21,986 bases of DNA from a virus: positions 1-21,986 of IMG/VR virus record IMGVR_UViG_3300036832_001126. One strand, given 5' to 3'. The notes under the pieces were generated by a model. It was not told the origin of the DNA. It worked only from the letters and a program-made list of their open reading frames with translations, and made no database searches. The first letter of the stretch is position 1; every line of letters starts with the position of its first letter. Shown piece after piece: positions 21,144-21,986 of this stretch. A program made the translations under genes and the position numbers.

Positions 21144-21953
21144 TTAGAGCCACGGCATCGCATTCTTGTCACTAGAGGAACGCAGATGTTTGCGCATATC
21201 GGCGGTGGAGAGTTTGGCGAAATCGTTGAGATTTTCCACTCTGCCGCCACCGACTCTGCCTGGAACACCGCCCCCAATTGAGGTAAGGCCGGTCAGCCGT
21301 TTAAGTTCTGCTTTGAGTTGCTGGTTCTCCCCTTGGACCGACTTAAAATCGCCTTCGAGAAGTTCCATTTTAGCCCGATGATAGGCCGCGACTATTCCGC
21401 GCGGATGTTGCCTGTAAACATTGCCGTCTGGACCAGCCATGATTTCACGCAACTTGGTGTCCAGCTTCGTACCCGAACGCAGGAATTCAGGGTCAGCCTG
21501 GTAGAGTTCGGCTTCCGCCGTCTGCCACTCCTTGGTAAAATTCTGCTGGCCTTGTTCCTGTTGCTCGAGTTGCTCGAGACGTGCGATCTCCTTGTCAGCT
21601 TTCTCGACCAGATCAAGATTGCCTTCCTCTTCCCAGTTCTTCCGGTACTCACGAAGTTCAGCGACCGTGTAATCAGGTTTTTTGGGCGCGGTCCTAGCTC
21701 GCTCGGCTTGAGCAATCTGTTCTTCACGCGCTTTAAGCTGAGCCTCACGCTGAGCTAAAGCAGCCTTTTGGCGTTTGGTTCGCTCGTAACGGCTTAAATG
21801 AGGCTTTTGACCATTTGGCTTTGCCTCCTGCGCCTGAGGACCATTATCAGAGGACGCACTGCCGCTATCCAAAGACTGAGCTTGTGGTTCAGCTGGAGAA
21901 CTGGCATCGGCGACCTCGCCTGGAGCGGGCGCACTAACTGTTGAATCGGGCAT
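21144..21953 (-). CDS. Scaffold-like head assembly protein (269 aa)
   Basis: A disordered Ser/Ala/Pro/Glu-rich N-terminus (1-50) leads to a basic start of helix (KPHLSRYERTKRQKAALAQR), a long charged helix region of coiled-coil character (about 55-165, for example KAREEQIAQAERARTAPKKP and ELREYRKNWEEEGNLDLVEK), then YHRAKMELLEGDFKSVQGEN, a Gly-rich loop and a compact C-terminal helix end (FAKLSTADMRKHLRSSSDKN). High charge, helix content and position directly before the capsid gene are typical of scaffolding proteins, which guide shell assembly and then leave. There is no membrane or catalytic motif. The assignment is by position and character. Confidence 0.75.
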   Translation of the reverse strand: MPDSTVSAPAPGEVADASSPAEPQAQSLDSGSASSDNGPQAQEAKPNGQKPHLSRYERTKRQKAALAQREAQLKAREEQIAQAERARTAPKKPDYTVAELREYRKNWEEEGNLDLVEKADKEIARLEQLEQQEQGQQNFTKEWQTAEAELYQADPEFLRSGTKLDTKLREIMAGPDGNVYRQHPRGIVAAYHRAKMELLEGDFKSVQGENQQLKAELKRLTGLTSIGGGVPGRVGGGRVENLNDFAKLSTADMRKHLRSSSDKNAMPWL

Positions 21954-21986
21954 TGACTTACTATCTGATGGCCGAGTTGCCGTCGC

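Noticed and set aside
21961-21986. Eight codons ending in TAG before the scaffold gene (minus strand, ends DGNSAIR)
   Set aside because: It is probably the end of the preceding structural gene (portal would be expected), but the fragment is too short to support a feature.
1-21986. tRNA, rRNA, CRISPR array, insertion sequence
   Set aside because: Looked for cloverleaf-like segments, regular repeat-spacer units and transposase motifs on both strands by eye and saw none that could be supported.

Overview
The window looks like the virion-structure and lysis region of a short-tailed (podovirus-like) phage or prophage. Almost the whole length (positions about 1380 to 21953) is one tightly packed block of minus-strand genes, read from right to left, with 1-20 base overlaps (many ATGA stop/start overlaps). 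The only clear family-level landmark for the phage type is an N4-gp56-type major capsid protein. It is preceded by a scaffold-like gene and followed by genes that look like tail adaptor, tail nozzle and ejection (internal virion) proteins. The host cannot be named. An exported coiled-coil protein, an RlpA-like wall-cleaving domain and membrane-plus-endolysin lysis genes suit a Gram-negative host. Most starts lack a Shine-Dalgarno sequence and have AT-rich leaders, with a few strong exceptions, so a host with frequent SD-independent initiation is possible.

Layout, in minus-strand transcription order from the right: scaffold-like protein (21953-21144); major capsid protein (21122-20103); a short spacer with a plus-strand remnant of an AP2/HNH-type gene; a capsid-adjacent 117 aa protein; a lysis-like cluster (19579-17608) with a 58 aa basic protein, a degenerate M15 peptidase-like protein, two small membrane proteins, a GH46 chitosanase-like endolysin and a DUF3309-like hydrophobic microprotein; four tail-fibre or receptor-binding-like proteins (17597-13295) that share small modules; an adaptor-like and a beta-rich nozzle-like protein (13288-10687); a 155 aa protein; a run of Ala/Gln/Gly-rich ejection-like proteins with two 59 aa basic proteins between them (10218-6261); and a giant virion protein in two in-frame parts, 1072 aa and 551 aa, separated by a single TAA (6257-1380).

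The left 1355 bases are different. They hold the end of a plus-strand gene, a strong plus-strand terminator, a likely promoter with an overlapping palindrome, and four small plus-strand genes: one exported coiled-coil protein, one acidic coiled-coil protein and two small membrane proteins. This cluster runs head-on into the structural block at about 1355-1380.

The order scaffold, capsid, (lysis and fibres), adaptor, nozzle, ejection proteins, giant protein with a wall-degrading domain near its N-terminus recalls the T7 plan, where gp16 carries a lytic transglycosylase. Here the capsid is of a different type, the wall-degrading domain looks like an RlpA double-psi beta barrel, and lysis and fibre genes sit between capsid and adaptor. 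The points most worth checking are the in-frame stop that splits the giant ejection protein, the RlpA-like domain in it, the M15-like protein that has lost all three zinc ligands, and the endonuclease-gene remnant next to the capsid gene.
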